Assembly: GCA_002396885.1 (NCBI GenBank) | Contig: DGXY01000060.1 | Coordinates: forward strand, 6,598 to 12,215 | DNA: 5,618 nt | Direction of reading: 5' to 3' | Origin: Akkermansiaceae bacterium UBA5020 | GTDB lineage: Bacteria > Verrucomicrobiota > Verrucomicrobiia > Verrucomicrobiales > DEV007 | Part shown: piece by piece, positions 1-5,517 of the stretch | Position numbering within the stretch: position 1 is the first letter of the stretch | Layout: every line of letters starts with the position of its first letter | Notes under the pieces: model-generated | What the model was told of the DNA's origin: nothing | Databases searched by the model: none | Seen by the model: only the letters and a program-made list of their open reading frames with translations | Made by a program: the position numbers and the translations under genes

Positions 1-1271
1 CGGCGGTGGCCGCGGATCTCGGCTTCGTCGCGGATGCCGCCCACGCTGATGCGCGCGAACTCGCGTCCGAGGGCATCGGCGATGGAACGCCCCAGGCTCG
101 TCTTGCCGACTCCGGGAGGCCCTAACAAACAGAGAATGGGACCGCGCCCCTCGGGGTTGAGCTTGCGCACGGCGAGGTATTCGAGGAGGCGGCGTTTCAC
201 CTTCTCGAGTCCGAAATGATCGCGGTCGAGGATCTCGCGGGCGAGGCCGAGATCGTCGTGATCCTCGCTCATCGTGTTCCAAGGCAGCTCGGCGACGGTC
301 TCGAGATAGCCGGTGATGACGGCGTGCTCGGGGCTCGCGGGCGGGATGAGTTCGAGACGCTTCAGCTCGCGGTCGGTCTGCTTTTTGACGCCCTCGGGCA
401 GTCCCACGGCCTCAAGTCGCGTGCGCAGATCATCGACCTGCTCCTCGGTGCCGTCGCCCTCTCCGAGTTCGCGCTGGATCGCGCGGATCTGCTCGCGCAG
501 GTAGGCGCGTCGCTGGGCGTCGGAGAATTCGTCCTCGACATCGGCACGCAGCTTTTGCTGGAGCTCGGCGATGTGGAGCTGACTGTTCAGGGTCGCCTGC
601 ACTTTCTCGGCGCGCTTCTTCACATCGACTTCCTCGAGAAGCCGCTGTTTCTGGACGAGGTCGAGGCTGAGATTCGTCGCGAGGAAGTCGGTGAGGATCG
701 AAGGTGAATCGATCGCCGCGAGCGCCTGATGAGCCTCGTCGGGAATGTTCGGATTGAGATTGATGAAATTCTGCGCCGACTCGCGAAGATTGCGCAGGGT
801 CGCCTCCCAACGAGCGCCCTTTCGGGGAAACTTGTTCTCGAGGATCTGGAAGCGGGCCTTCAGGTAGGGGTTCGATTCGACGAACTTGGTGAGGCGGATG
901 CGTTCGACGATCTGGATGAGGACGAGCGTTTTCTCATCGCTCTGACGCACCATGCGGAGGATGTTGCCGAGCACGCCGATCTCGTAGAGGTCGCCGGCAC
1001 CGGGCACGTCGAGGTCGGCGTCCTTTTGCGTGGCGAGCCCGAGGAGCCGCCCCTTCGGCAGCAGTTCATCGAGGAGACGCCGGCTCGCGGTCCGCTCCAC
1101 GGTGAGGGGCGCGACAGTGCCGGGAAAAAGGACGACCCCGCGCAAGGGCATCACCGGGATGATCTCGGGCAGGTCGGAGCGCCATTCCGGCATTTTGGAA
1201 TCGGGCCGGCTCGTCGAGATCTCGATGATCTCGCCGGAGGATTCGTTGAGGAGTCGTTCAAAGTCTTCCAT
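1..1271 (-). CDS. lon: Lon ATP-dependent protease, N-terminal part (cut by window edge)
   Basis: The minus-strand frame is open from 1271 to the left edge, giving about 423 residues. Lon is a cytoplasmic homo-hexameric AAA+ serine protease that degrades misfolded and regulatory proteins. The N-terminal substrate-binding domain opens with IIPVMPLRGVVLFPGTVAPL (about residues 38-57). A helical linker follows, with the family-typical stretch AYLREQIRAIQRELGEGDG. The AAA+ domain then shows the Walker A motif GPPGVGKT, with its lysine near residue 390 (codon 102-104). The window ends in EIRGHRR, ahead of Walker B, the sensors and the Ser-Lys protease domain, so catalytic competence cannot be judged. 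The ATG at 1271 is preceded directly by AGGA, with no normal spacing. An internal ATG at 1193 would place the Walker lysine at 364, close to its position in E. coli Lon, so the start is uncertain. It lies 76 nt downstream of hsp20 and is probably co-transcribed with it. Confidence 0.96.
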   Translation of the reverse strand, partial: MEDFERLLNESSGEIIEISTSRPDSKMPEWRSDLPEIIPVMPLRGVVLFPGTVAPLTVERTASRRLLDELLPKGRLLGLATQKDADLDVPGAGDLYEIGVLGNILRMVRQSDEKTLVLIQIVERIRLTKFVESNPYLKARFQILENKFPRKGARWEATLRNLRESAQNFINLNPNIPDEAHQALAAIDSPSILTDFLATNLSLDLVQKQRLLEEVDVKKRAEKVQATLNSQLHIAELQQKLRADVEDEFSDAQRRAYLREQIRAIQRELGEGDGTEEQVDDLRTRLEAVGLPEGVKKQTDRELKRLELIPPASPEHAVITGYLETVAELPWNTMSEDHDDLGLAREILDRDHFGLEKVKRRLLEYLAVRKLNPEGRGPILCLLGPPGVGKTSLGRSIADALGREFARISVGGIRDEAEIRGHR

Positions 1272-1341
1272 TCCTGAAATCGGAAACGTGGGGAAAAAGG
1301 TGCGGAGAGAGCCGGTCCCGACATCAGGGGAACGCGGGGAG

Positions 1342-1357
1342 ATCCCGTCAGCGGGAT
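1342..1357. repeat. Small inverted repeat at the hsp20 stop codon
   Basis: ATCCCG and CGGGAT form a perfect 6-bp stem around a 4-base TCAG loop that contains part of the hsp20 stop codon (1348-1350). It lies between hsp20 and lon on the minus strand. No T-run follows on either strand, so it is not an intrinsic terminator. It could be a 3'-end stabilising or processing hairpin that sets hsp20 and lon transcript levels apart, or it could be chance in GC-rich DNA. Confidence 0.3.
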
Positions 1358-1758
1358 TCGAGCGGCAAAATGATCCAGAGGAGGCCGTTCTCCTGCTTGG
1401 CGGTGACTCGGCGGCGATCGACTATGGCGGGGAGGACGATCTCGCGACCGAAACGGCCGCATTCGATCTCCATGGTGAGGACCTGGCGGCACTGGCTCGA
1501 CATGTCGCGGGCCTGCACGGGCGGGCGGCGTTCTCCCGAGATACGGACGCGGTCGTGGAGGACGTCGACGTTGATGTCGGCCTTCTCCACCCCGGCCAGA
1601 TCGACCCAGATCTCGATGCGGTCGTCGTAGCGATAGGCGGTGATGTCGGGCTGCCAGCCTTCGGGCGAACGAAACCCGGAGAAATGGAGGCTGTTCAGAT
1701 CGTGGACGACATCGCCCATGCGACCGATCATGCGGGTGAGTCGGACCTTCCGTGGCAT
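1348..1758 (-). CDS. Small heat-shock protein, Hsp20/alpha-crystallin family
   Basis: This encodes a 136-residue ATP-independent holdase chaperone that would bind unfolding proteins in the cytoplasm. The alpha-crystallin domain spans about residues 35-133: WQPDITAYRYDDRIEIWVDL, then LAGVEKADINVDV (54-66), ISGERRPP (73-80), FGREIVLP (103-110), and the closing NGLLWIILP (124-132), which matches the usual A-x-x-x-n-G-v-L-x-v-x-l-P signature. A short N-terminal arm of about 34 residues precedes it. The protein stops at LPLESR, so the C-terminal extension with the I-x-I/V motif, used to join dimers into large oligomers, is absent. The ATG at 1758 has no clear Shine-Dalgarno; the ATG at 1731 is an alternative. 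It sits 33 nt after fxsA and 76 nt before lon, so its clients may be passed to Lon (inference). No CIRCE-type repeat was seen upstream. Confidence 0.92.
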   Translation of the reverse strand: MPRKVRLTRMIGRMGDVVHDLNSLHFSGFRSPEGWQPDITAYRYDDRIEIWVDLAGVEKADINVDVLHDRVRISGERRPPVQARDMSSQCRQVLTMEIECGRFGREIVLPAIVDRRRVTAKQENGLLWIILPLESR

Positions 1759-1791
1759 AAGAAGGCAGGGTAAGGGCGAATCGCAGGAATA

Positions 1792-2304
1792 TCAATCGGC
1801 GCGATCAGCCCGCGATTCGACCACCACCGCCTCGACGTTGATGACGCCGTCGCGCCCCACCGTCGCCTCTCGGGGACGTGCGGATCCCGGAAACGATCCA
1901 GCGGCCGAGGAGAATCCGGTGGCCTGGGGGACCCCGACGACGCGGAAGCGTTCGCGCAACGAGGCCTCGAGCCGGGCCCGCACGATCTGACGCACGGGCG
2001 GGGCGAGAAGGAGGAATCCCATCGTGTCGGTGAGAAACCCGGGCGTGAGGAGGAGCGCCCCGGCGATGAGAATGAGGAGCCCGTCGATGACCGCTTCGTG
2101 CGGCAGTTTCCCTTGGGCGATCGATTGCTGGTATCTGGCGAGAACCTTCAACCCCTGCGAACGCGCCAATGTCGCCCCGAGGACGCCGGTGAGGAGAATG
2201 ATCGCGAAGGTCGGCAGGATCCCGATCTTTTGTCCGATGACGAGAAAAAGGAACAACTCGATCAGCGGGACGGTGATGAAGAGCAGGAAGAGCCGGGCGA
2301 ACAT
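1792..2304 (-). CDS. fxsA: FxsA family inner-membrane protein
   Basis: This encodes a 170-residue membrane protein of the FxsA family. E. coli FxsA (YjeG) overproduction relieves exclusion of phage T7 by the F plasmid, but the normal role of the family is unknown. Visible hallmarks are two hydrophobic helices at about residues 4-23 and 27-47, with PLIELFLFLVIGQKIG between and into them, a conserved basic stretch LARSQGLKVLARYQ (46-59), and the signature LLLTPGFLTDTMGF (84-97) followed by PPVR in a third hydrophobic region (about 72-101). The tail from about 105 is hydrophilic and of low conservation, as is usual for the family, and would lie in the cytoplasm. No strong ribosome-binding site precedes the ATG. 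It lies between an SDR gene (66 nt upstream) and hsp20 (33 nt downstream), all co-directional, so it is likely part of one transcript with hsp20-lon. Confidence 0.93.
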   Translation of the reverse strand: MFARLFLLFITVPLIELFLFLVIGQKIGILPTFAIILLTGVLGATLARSQGLKVLARYQQSIAQGKLPHEAVIDGLLILIAGALLLTPGFLTDTMGFLLLAPPVRQIVRARLEASLRERFRVVGVPQATGFSSAAGSFPGSARPREATVGRDGVINVEAVVVESRADRAD

Positions 2305-2370
2305 GGGCGGTAGGGATGTTTGGACTGCGGCGGAGGCGGGACGTTCAACCTTTGCCCGGACGCGGCGGCG

Positions 2371-3153
2371 TCAGACCGTCTCGGCGGGGACGTCGCGGCA
2401 ATGTTTGAGCCGGTAACCGCCGTCGACCGGCAGGATCGTGCCGGTGACATAGTCGGAATCGGACGAGCAGAGATAGGCCGCGGCTTTGCCGATGTCCTCG
2501 CCGGTGCCGAGGCGTCCCCAGGGCAACTTGCGAGCCTCGGCCGCGATGGTCTCGTCACTGTAGTGCTCGCGTTCGCCGGGGGTGTCGATCCAGCCGGGCT
2601 CGATCACGTTGACGTTGATGTGATGTTCGAACAACTCGACCGCCATCGTCTGCATCATCGAATTGAGCGCCGCCTTGGCCGCACTGTAGGCGACACAGCG
2701 GGAATTGGGAACGCGGGCGAGGACGCTGGAGATGAAGACGACCTTGCCCGGCTTTTTCCGCGCGACGAGGTGACGGCAGACGAGCTGGCTCATGTGGAAG
2801 CTGCCGAGGAGGGCCGACTTCAGGATACCCTCGAAGACCTCGCCCTCGTAATCGAGGAAGCTCGCGCGACGGTTGTAGGCAGGCACACTGACGAGGGCAT
2901 CGACGTCGCCGAATTCGGCCAAGGCGGCGGCCATGACGGCCTCGCAGCCCTCGCGGGAAAAGGCGTCGGCCTCGACCGCAAGACAGCGCCCCCCGAGAGC
3001 GCGGATGGCGTCGGCGGCTCCGGCGAGCTCGGCGCTGCCAGGTCGGTCGGAGAGAACGATGGAGGCGCCTTCCTTCGCGAGTTCCAGAGCACAGCCGAAC
3101 CCGATCCCGCGGGCTCCGCCGGTGATGATGGCGATGTGGTTTTTCAACTTCAT
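2371..3153 (-). CDS. Short-chain dehydrogenase/reductase (SDR) with altered active-site motifs
   Basis: This encodes a 260-residue Rossmann-fold oxidoreductase of classical SDR length, substrate unknown. The dinucleotide motif is TGGARGIG (11-18). D36 after beta-2 (VLSDR) suggests NAD(H) over NADP(H), and D63 fits the adenine-contacting Asp. The catalytic Ser143 (FISSV), Tyr156 and Lys160 (YSAAK) are present with the normal 13-residue Ser-Tyr spacing, and EPGWIDTP (185-192) is the usual PG motif. Two features are odd: the NNAG motif after beta-4 reads SVPA (89-92), and the position of the tetrad Asn is apparently Ala114 (KSALLGSF instead of the common xxNxxGxF). It ends with DGGYRL and a short tail. 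The frame is open further upstream to an ATG at 3450, but that would run through apt on the other strand, so the ATG at 3153 before MKLKNHIAIITGG is chosen. GAAGG lies 2 nt before it. It diverges from apt and leads into fxsA-hsp20-lon. Confidence 0.93.
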   Translation of the reverse strand: MKLKNHIAIITGGARGIGFGCALELAKEGASIVLSDRPGSAELAGAADAIRALGGRCLAVEADAFSREGCEAVMAAALAEFGDVDALVSVPAYNRRASFLDYEGEVFEGILKSALLGSFHMSQLVCRHLVARKKPGKVVFISSVLARVPNSRCVAYSAAKAALNSMMQTMAVELFEHHINVNVIEPGWIDTPGEREHYSDETIAAEARKLPWGRLGTGEDIGKAAAYLCSSDSDYVTGTILPVDGGYRLKHCRDVPAETV

Positions 3154-3250
3154 GGCCTTCGATTTTAGACCAAGGCGCTGCGGATTGCTCCCGAATTTCC
3201 TGCCCGAATCGTGCCTTGACCACCCTGCCCTCACCGCGCACTTTACCCTC
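3154..3250. promoter_or_regulatory. Divergent intergenic promoter region between the SDR gene and apt
   Basis: This 97-nt gap must hold the promoters for both directions. On the minus strand TAAAAT (3167-3162) matches the -10 consensus at five of six bases and ends 8 nt before the SDR ATG, but no good -35 lies 16-18 nt upstream. On the plus strand TTGACC (3216-3221) is a good -35, with only a weak -10 candidate around CACTTT (3239-3244). If these are right, both transcripts would start within a few bases of their start codons and have little or no leader. No operator palindrome was seen. The assignment is by eye only. Confidence 0.35.
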
Positions 3251-3784
3251 GTGAACGAGAAAAACATTTCCCGCCTCAACGAAGCGGTCCGCGACGTGCC
3301 TGACTTTCCGAAACCGGGCATCCTCTTCAAGGACATCACACCCATCCTCGCGAGCGGCGAACTCTTCCGCCTCGCCATCGATGAATTCGTCTCCGCCGTC
3401 GGCGGGGAAAGCCCCACGAAGATCGTCGGAATCGACGCGCGCGGCTTCATTTTCGGCGCGGCCCTCGCCGACCGCCTTGGTGCGGGATTCGTGCCGGTGC
3501 GGAAGAAAGGGAAACTGCCCTGGGAAACCCACGGGGCTTCCTACACCCTCGAATACGGCGAAGCCCACGTCGAGATCCACCGTGATGCGATCTTGCCCGG
3601 CGAAAAAGTCGTACTGATCGACGATCTCCTCGCCACCGGCGGCACGGCGGGCGCGGCCCTAAAACTGATCCAACAACTCGGCGGCGAAGTCGTCTGCCTC
3701 ACCTTCCTCATCGAACTCGCCTTCCTCGAAGGACGCAAAAACCTCGATCCTTCGGTCCGCACCGTGGCCTTGCTGACGTATTGA
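3251..3784 (+). CDS. apt: Adenine phosphoribosyltransferase
   Basis: This encodes a 177-residue cytoplasmic enzyme converting adenine and PRPP to AMP and pyrophosphate in purine salvage; the length is typical for the family. Visible motifs in order are VPDFPKPGILFKDITPIL (16-33) at the N-terminal hood, GIDARGFIFGAALA (60-73), RKKGKLPWET (84-93) as the flexible catalytic loop, YGEAHVEIHRDAI (102-114), and the PRPP-binding motif VLIDDLLATGGTA (121-133) with its paired Asp residues. The start chosen is GTG at 3251, directly before NEKNISRLNEAVRDVPDFPK, where family members normally begin. An in-frame ATG at 3152 would add 33 unlike residues and overlap the start of the divergent SDR gene. No Shine-Dalgarno is visible upstream of the GTG. 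The next gene begins 12 nt after the stop and is probably co-transcribed. Confidence 0.97.
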   Translation: MNEKNISRLNEAVRDVPDFPKPGILFKDITPILASGELFRLAIDEFVSAVGGESPTKIVGIDARGFIFGAALADRLGAGFVPVRKKGKLPWETHGASYTLEYGEAHVEIHRDAILPGEKVVLIDDLLATGGTAGAALKLIQQLGGEVVCLTFLIELAFLEGRKNLDPSVRTVALLTY

Positions 3785-3796
3785 TCGGACGGCCCG

Positions 3797-4531
3797 ATGA
3801 ATTACGAAAGCGAGATCCTCCGAGACTGGTATCTGCTCTTCCATTATGGATCTCCAGCGGAGATCCTCGACGGGGTCGGCTTCGATCCCTCGGGCCTGCC
3901 CGCCCGCTGTCTCGACTTCCCCGTGACCACGGTGGAGGCGGCCGGACTCACCACGGAAATCGGTCGAGCCCTCGACCTCGGCTGCGCGGTCGGTCGCTCG
4001 ACCCTGGAGCTTTCCAAAATCGCCCGCGAAGTGATCGGGATCGATTTTTCCGCCGCTTTCATCGACGCCGCCGAAGCGATCCGTCGGGGTGAAACGCTCG
4101 CCTACCATCGCTACGGGGAAATGCACCAGCGCCAAGCGCTCTCCGTCACCATGCCTGCGGGCATCGTGCCGGACCGGGTCTCCTACGAGACGGGCGACGC
4201 GATGGACCTGCGCGAAGATCTCGGTGCCTTCGACCTCGTCCACGCCGCGAACCTGCTCTGCCGCCTCCCCGAGCCGCGACGTTTCCTCGACCGTCTCCCC
4301 TCGCTTGTAAAGCCGGGGGGCCACCTCGTCATCGCCACCCCGGCGACCTGGATGGAGGCCTACACGCCCCGCGAGAATCAACCGACCGGCGCGACGCTCG
4401 ATTATTTGAAAGATCATCTCGGCGATGCCTTCGAACTTCTCTCGGCGAAAGAGCTTCCCTTCCTCATCCGCGAACACCAGCGCAAGCTGCAGCTCAGCAC
4501 CTCGCAGACGAGCGTGTGGGCGCGGCGGTGA
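3797..4531 (+). CDS. Putative 4-mercaptohistidine N1-methyltransferase (OvoA C-terminal-like)
   Basis: This encodes a 244-residue class I SAM-dependent methyltransferase. It resembles the C-terminal domain of OvoA, which methylates the imidazole N of 4-mercaptohistidine (5-thiohistidine) to make ovothiol A, and appears to be the stand-alone version of that family. SAM-binding motif I is ALDLGCAVGRS (58-68), the ribose-binding acid D83 lies in GIDFSAAFI, and TGDAMDL (132-138) is the adenine-side motif. Family-like stretches are the N-terminal LLFHYG (13-18), FDLVHAANLLCRL (145-157), ATPATWMEAYTPREN (180-194) and a C-terminal PFLIREHQRKLQ block. An insert of about 30 residues after GIDFS is also seen in OvoA. 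The iron-dependent sulfoxide synthase half (DinB and FGE-like domains) is not in the window. A GGACGG stretch 6 nt before the ATG may serve for ribosome binding. It follows apt by 12 nt. General methyltransferase function is near certain; the substrate is inferred from family resemblance. Confidence 0.88.
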   Translation: MNYESEILRDWYLLFHYGSPAEILDGVGFDPSGLPARCLDFPVTTVEAAGLTTEIGRALDLGCAVGRSTLELSKIAREVIGIDFSAAFIDAAEAIRRGETLAYHRYGEMHQRQALSVTMPAGIVPDRVSYETGDAMDLREDLGAFDLVHAANLLCRLPEPRRFLDRLPSLVKPGGHLVIATPATWMEAYTPRENQPTGATLDYLKDHLGDAFELLSAKELPFLIREHQRKLQLSTSQTSVWARR

Positions 4532-4533
4532 TT

Positions 4534-5175
4534 TCAAAAGCCCGGCAGCATCTCGATCGGCTCGGGACCCCGGTGCAGCGCGATCTTCAGAAGGGGGCTG
4601 TGGCAACGAAAGACCTTCACCGGCACCTCCGTGGTGGCGAGAAGTTCACGGGGATCCTCGTTCGATAAAAATGGTTCAAAATCCGCGACCGAGAGGAGCG
4701 CCGGCATCCGATCGTGCACGAAAGCCAGGTCCGGGGCGGCGGGGCGGGTGATCATGCTGAAGGAGGGACTGGATTTTCCCTCTTCCCACAACCCGGCGGC
4801 CCAGAGCCAGGCACCGTCGGGAGACTCGAAGGCGAAGGTCTGTTTGCTGCCGCTCGGTCCATGCCATTCATACCAAGCCGAGAGCGGAATGAGGCAGCGC
4901 CGTTTCTCCCGCCAGGCCGAAGCCCAGGGTCCGTCGAGTTTGTCGAGGCGGGCATTGTTCACCGCCGGATTAAAGTCGCGTTCGAAGCCCCAGCGCATCA
5001 GCCCGGCGAACGTTTCCTGACTTCCCGAAGCGCCAACGCGACGCAACACCGGCGCTGGATCGGTCTTGCGGATGCCGTAGGACCGCGCCAGCGAACCGAG
5101 GACGGAGGCGATGGCCTCCTCCCAGTCATCCCCCCGGGGGTGACGGGTGGCTCCGATGTCATAGAGATTGCACAT
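4534..5175 (-). CDS. yedK: SRAP-domain abasic-site protein, YedK/HMCES family
   Basis: This encodes a 213-residue SOS-response-associated peptidase family protein. YedK and human HMCES cross-link covalently to abasic sites in single-stranded DNA through the N-terminal cysteine, shielding them from strand breakage. The sequence begins MCNLYDIG, so removal of Met exposes Cys2, which fixes the start at 5175. Other active-site positions are all present: Asn74 in NNARLD (73-78), Glu103 in WYEW (101-104) and His154 in HDRMP (154-158). The MRWGF (60-64) and CLIPLSAWYEW (94-104) blocks are conserved in the family. No strong Shine-Dalgarno is seen; a GGGGATCT stretch lies just before the ATG. The gene converges on the methyltransferase gene with only 2 nt between stop codons. 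Its upstream region is occupied by the terminator hairpin of the ribosomal protein operon, and no clear LexA-type operator was found. Confidence 0.95.
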   Translation of the reverse strand: MCNLYDIGATRHPRGDDWEEAIASVLGSLARSYGIRKTDPAPVLRRVGASGSQETFAGLMRWGFERDFNPAVNNARLDKLDGPWASAWREKRRCLIPLSAWYEWHGPSGSKQTFAFESPDGAWLWAAGLWEEGKSSPSFSMITRPAAPDLAFVHDRMPALLSVADFEPFLSNEDPRELLATTEVPVKVFRCHSPLLKIALHRGPEPIEMLPGF

Positions 5176-5187
5176 GGGAGATCCCCG

Positions 5188-5223
5188 AAAAACAAACAGG
5201 GTTAGGCGATAAACCTAACCCTG
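5188..5223 (-). terminator. Rho-independent terminator after rpsR
   Basis: A perfect 10-bp inverted repeat, CAGGGTTAGG (5197-5206) and CCTAACCCTG (5214-5223), encloses a 7-base loop. Read on the minus strand the hairpin is followed at once by TTTGTTTTT (5196-5188), the normal form of an intrinsic terminator. It begins 32 nt after the rpsR stop, so it would end the rpmG-rpsR transcript. On the plus strand the hairpin is followed by CCGGGAAAAAA, so it should not terminate in that direction. It ends 12 nt before the yedK ATG, so an additional operator role for yedK cannot be excluded. Confidence 0.85.
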
Positions 5224-5255
5224 CCGGGAAAAAATTTGATAAACAATCGCTCCGA

Positions 5256-5492
5256 TCACATCAGGTTGAGAGCGCGAGCGCGCTTGATCTCGCGGGTGAT
5301 GCGGCGGTGAAGCTTTGCCGAGACACCGGTGGTGCGGCGGGCATAGATCTTGCCCGACTCGGTCGTGAAATTTTTGAGGAACTCGGGGTTGAGGTAATTC
5401 ACCTTCTCCGCCGGAATGTCAAAACGACGGCGGGGCATGCGTCGGTTGGCGCGGCGGAAGTTGATCGCTCTCTGTTCGGTTTTCGGGCCCAT
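5256..5492 (-). CDS. rpsR: Small ribosomal subunit protein bS18
   Basis: This encodes a 78-residue 30S subunit protein that binds 16S rRNA on the platform next to bS6. Family features are the core VNYLNPEFLKNFTTESGKIY (31-50), the RRTTGVSAKLHRRITREIKR block (52-71) and the ending ARALNLM, equivalent to the R-A-R-x-L-x-L ending of the family. A basic N-terminal arm of about 25 residues (NFRRANRRMPRRRFD) precedes the core. No cysteine is present, so this is a zinc-free form. The ATG at 5492 is the only one that keeps the whole basic arm; the ATG at 5438 (MPRRRFD) is a shorter alternative. No clear Shine-Dalgarno is seen at either. It follows rpmG by 25 nt and is followed by a strong terminator, so it is the last gene of its operon. 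The more common partner rpsF is not visible here. Confidence 0.95.
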   Translation of the reverse strand: MGPKTEQRAINFRRANRRMPRRRFDIPAEKVNYLNPEFLKNFTTESGKIYARRTTGVSAKLHRRITREIKRARALNLM

Positions 5493-5517
5493 GATGTCGA
5501 AAAATAAGGGGATGGGA

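Noticed and set aside
216..1277. Plus-strand open frames of 163 and 182 codons, opposite lon.
   Set aside because: They mirror the Lon coding frame; their Asp/Glu/Leu/Gly-rich translations show no domain signature.
1030..1795. Overlapping open frames on both strands over hsp20 and the lon start (247 and 214 codons).
   Set aside because: They conflict with the Hsp20 and Lon frames and are Arg/Ser/Pro-rich, typical of out-of-frame translation.
2320..3168. A 282-codon plus-strand open frame opposite the SDR gene.
   Set aside because: It is antisense to a clear SDR with all core motifs, its translation is rich in D, G and A with no recognisable motif, and such frames are expected opposite GC-rich codons.
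3154..3450. Upstream extension of the SDR frame to an ATG at 3450.
   Set aside because: The extra 99 residues lie antisense to apt, are not SDR-like, and the Rossmann fold starts normally at the ATG at 3153.
3659..4606. A 315-codon minus-strand open frame across the end of apt and the methyltransferase.
   Set aside because: It is antisense to two well-supported genes and its product resembles no family; it is a compositional shadow.
5131..5140. The CCCCCGGGGG palindrome inside yedK.
   Set aside because: It is explained by Pro-Arg-Gly codons in the coding sequence; no flanking structure or repeat copy was seen.
5176..5255. LexA operator upstream of yedK.
   Set aside because: No TGTTC-N4-GAACA or CTG-N10-CAG type site was found; the only palindrome fits a terminator better.
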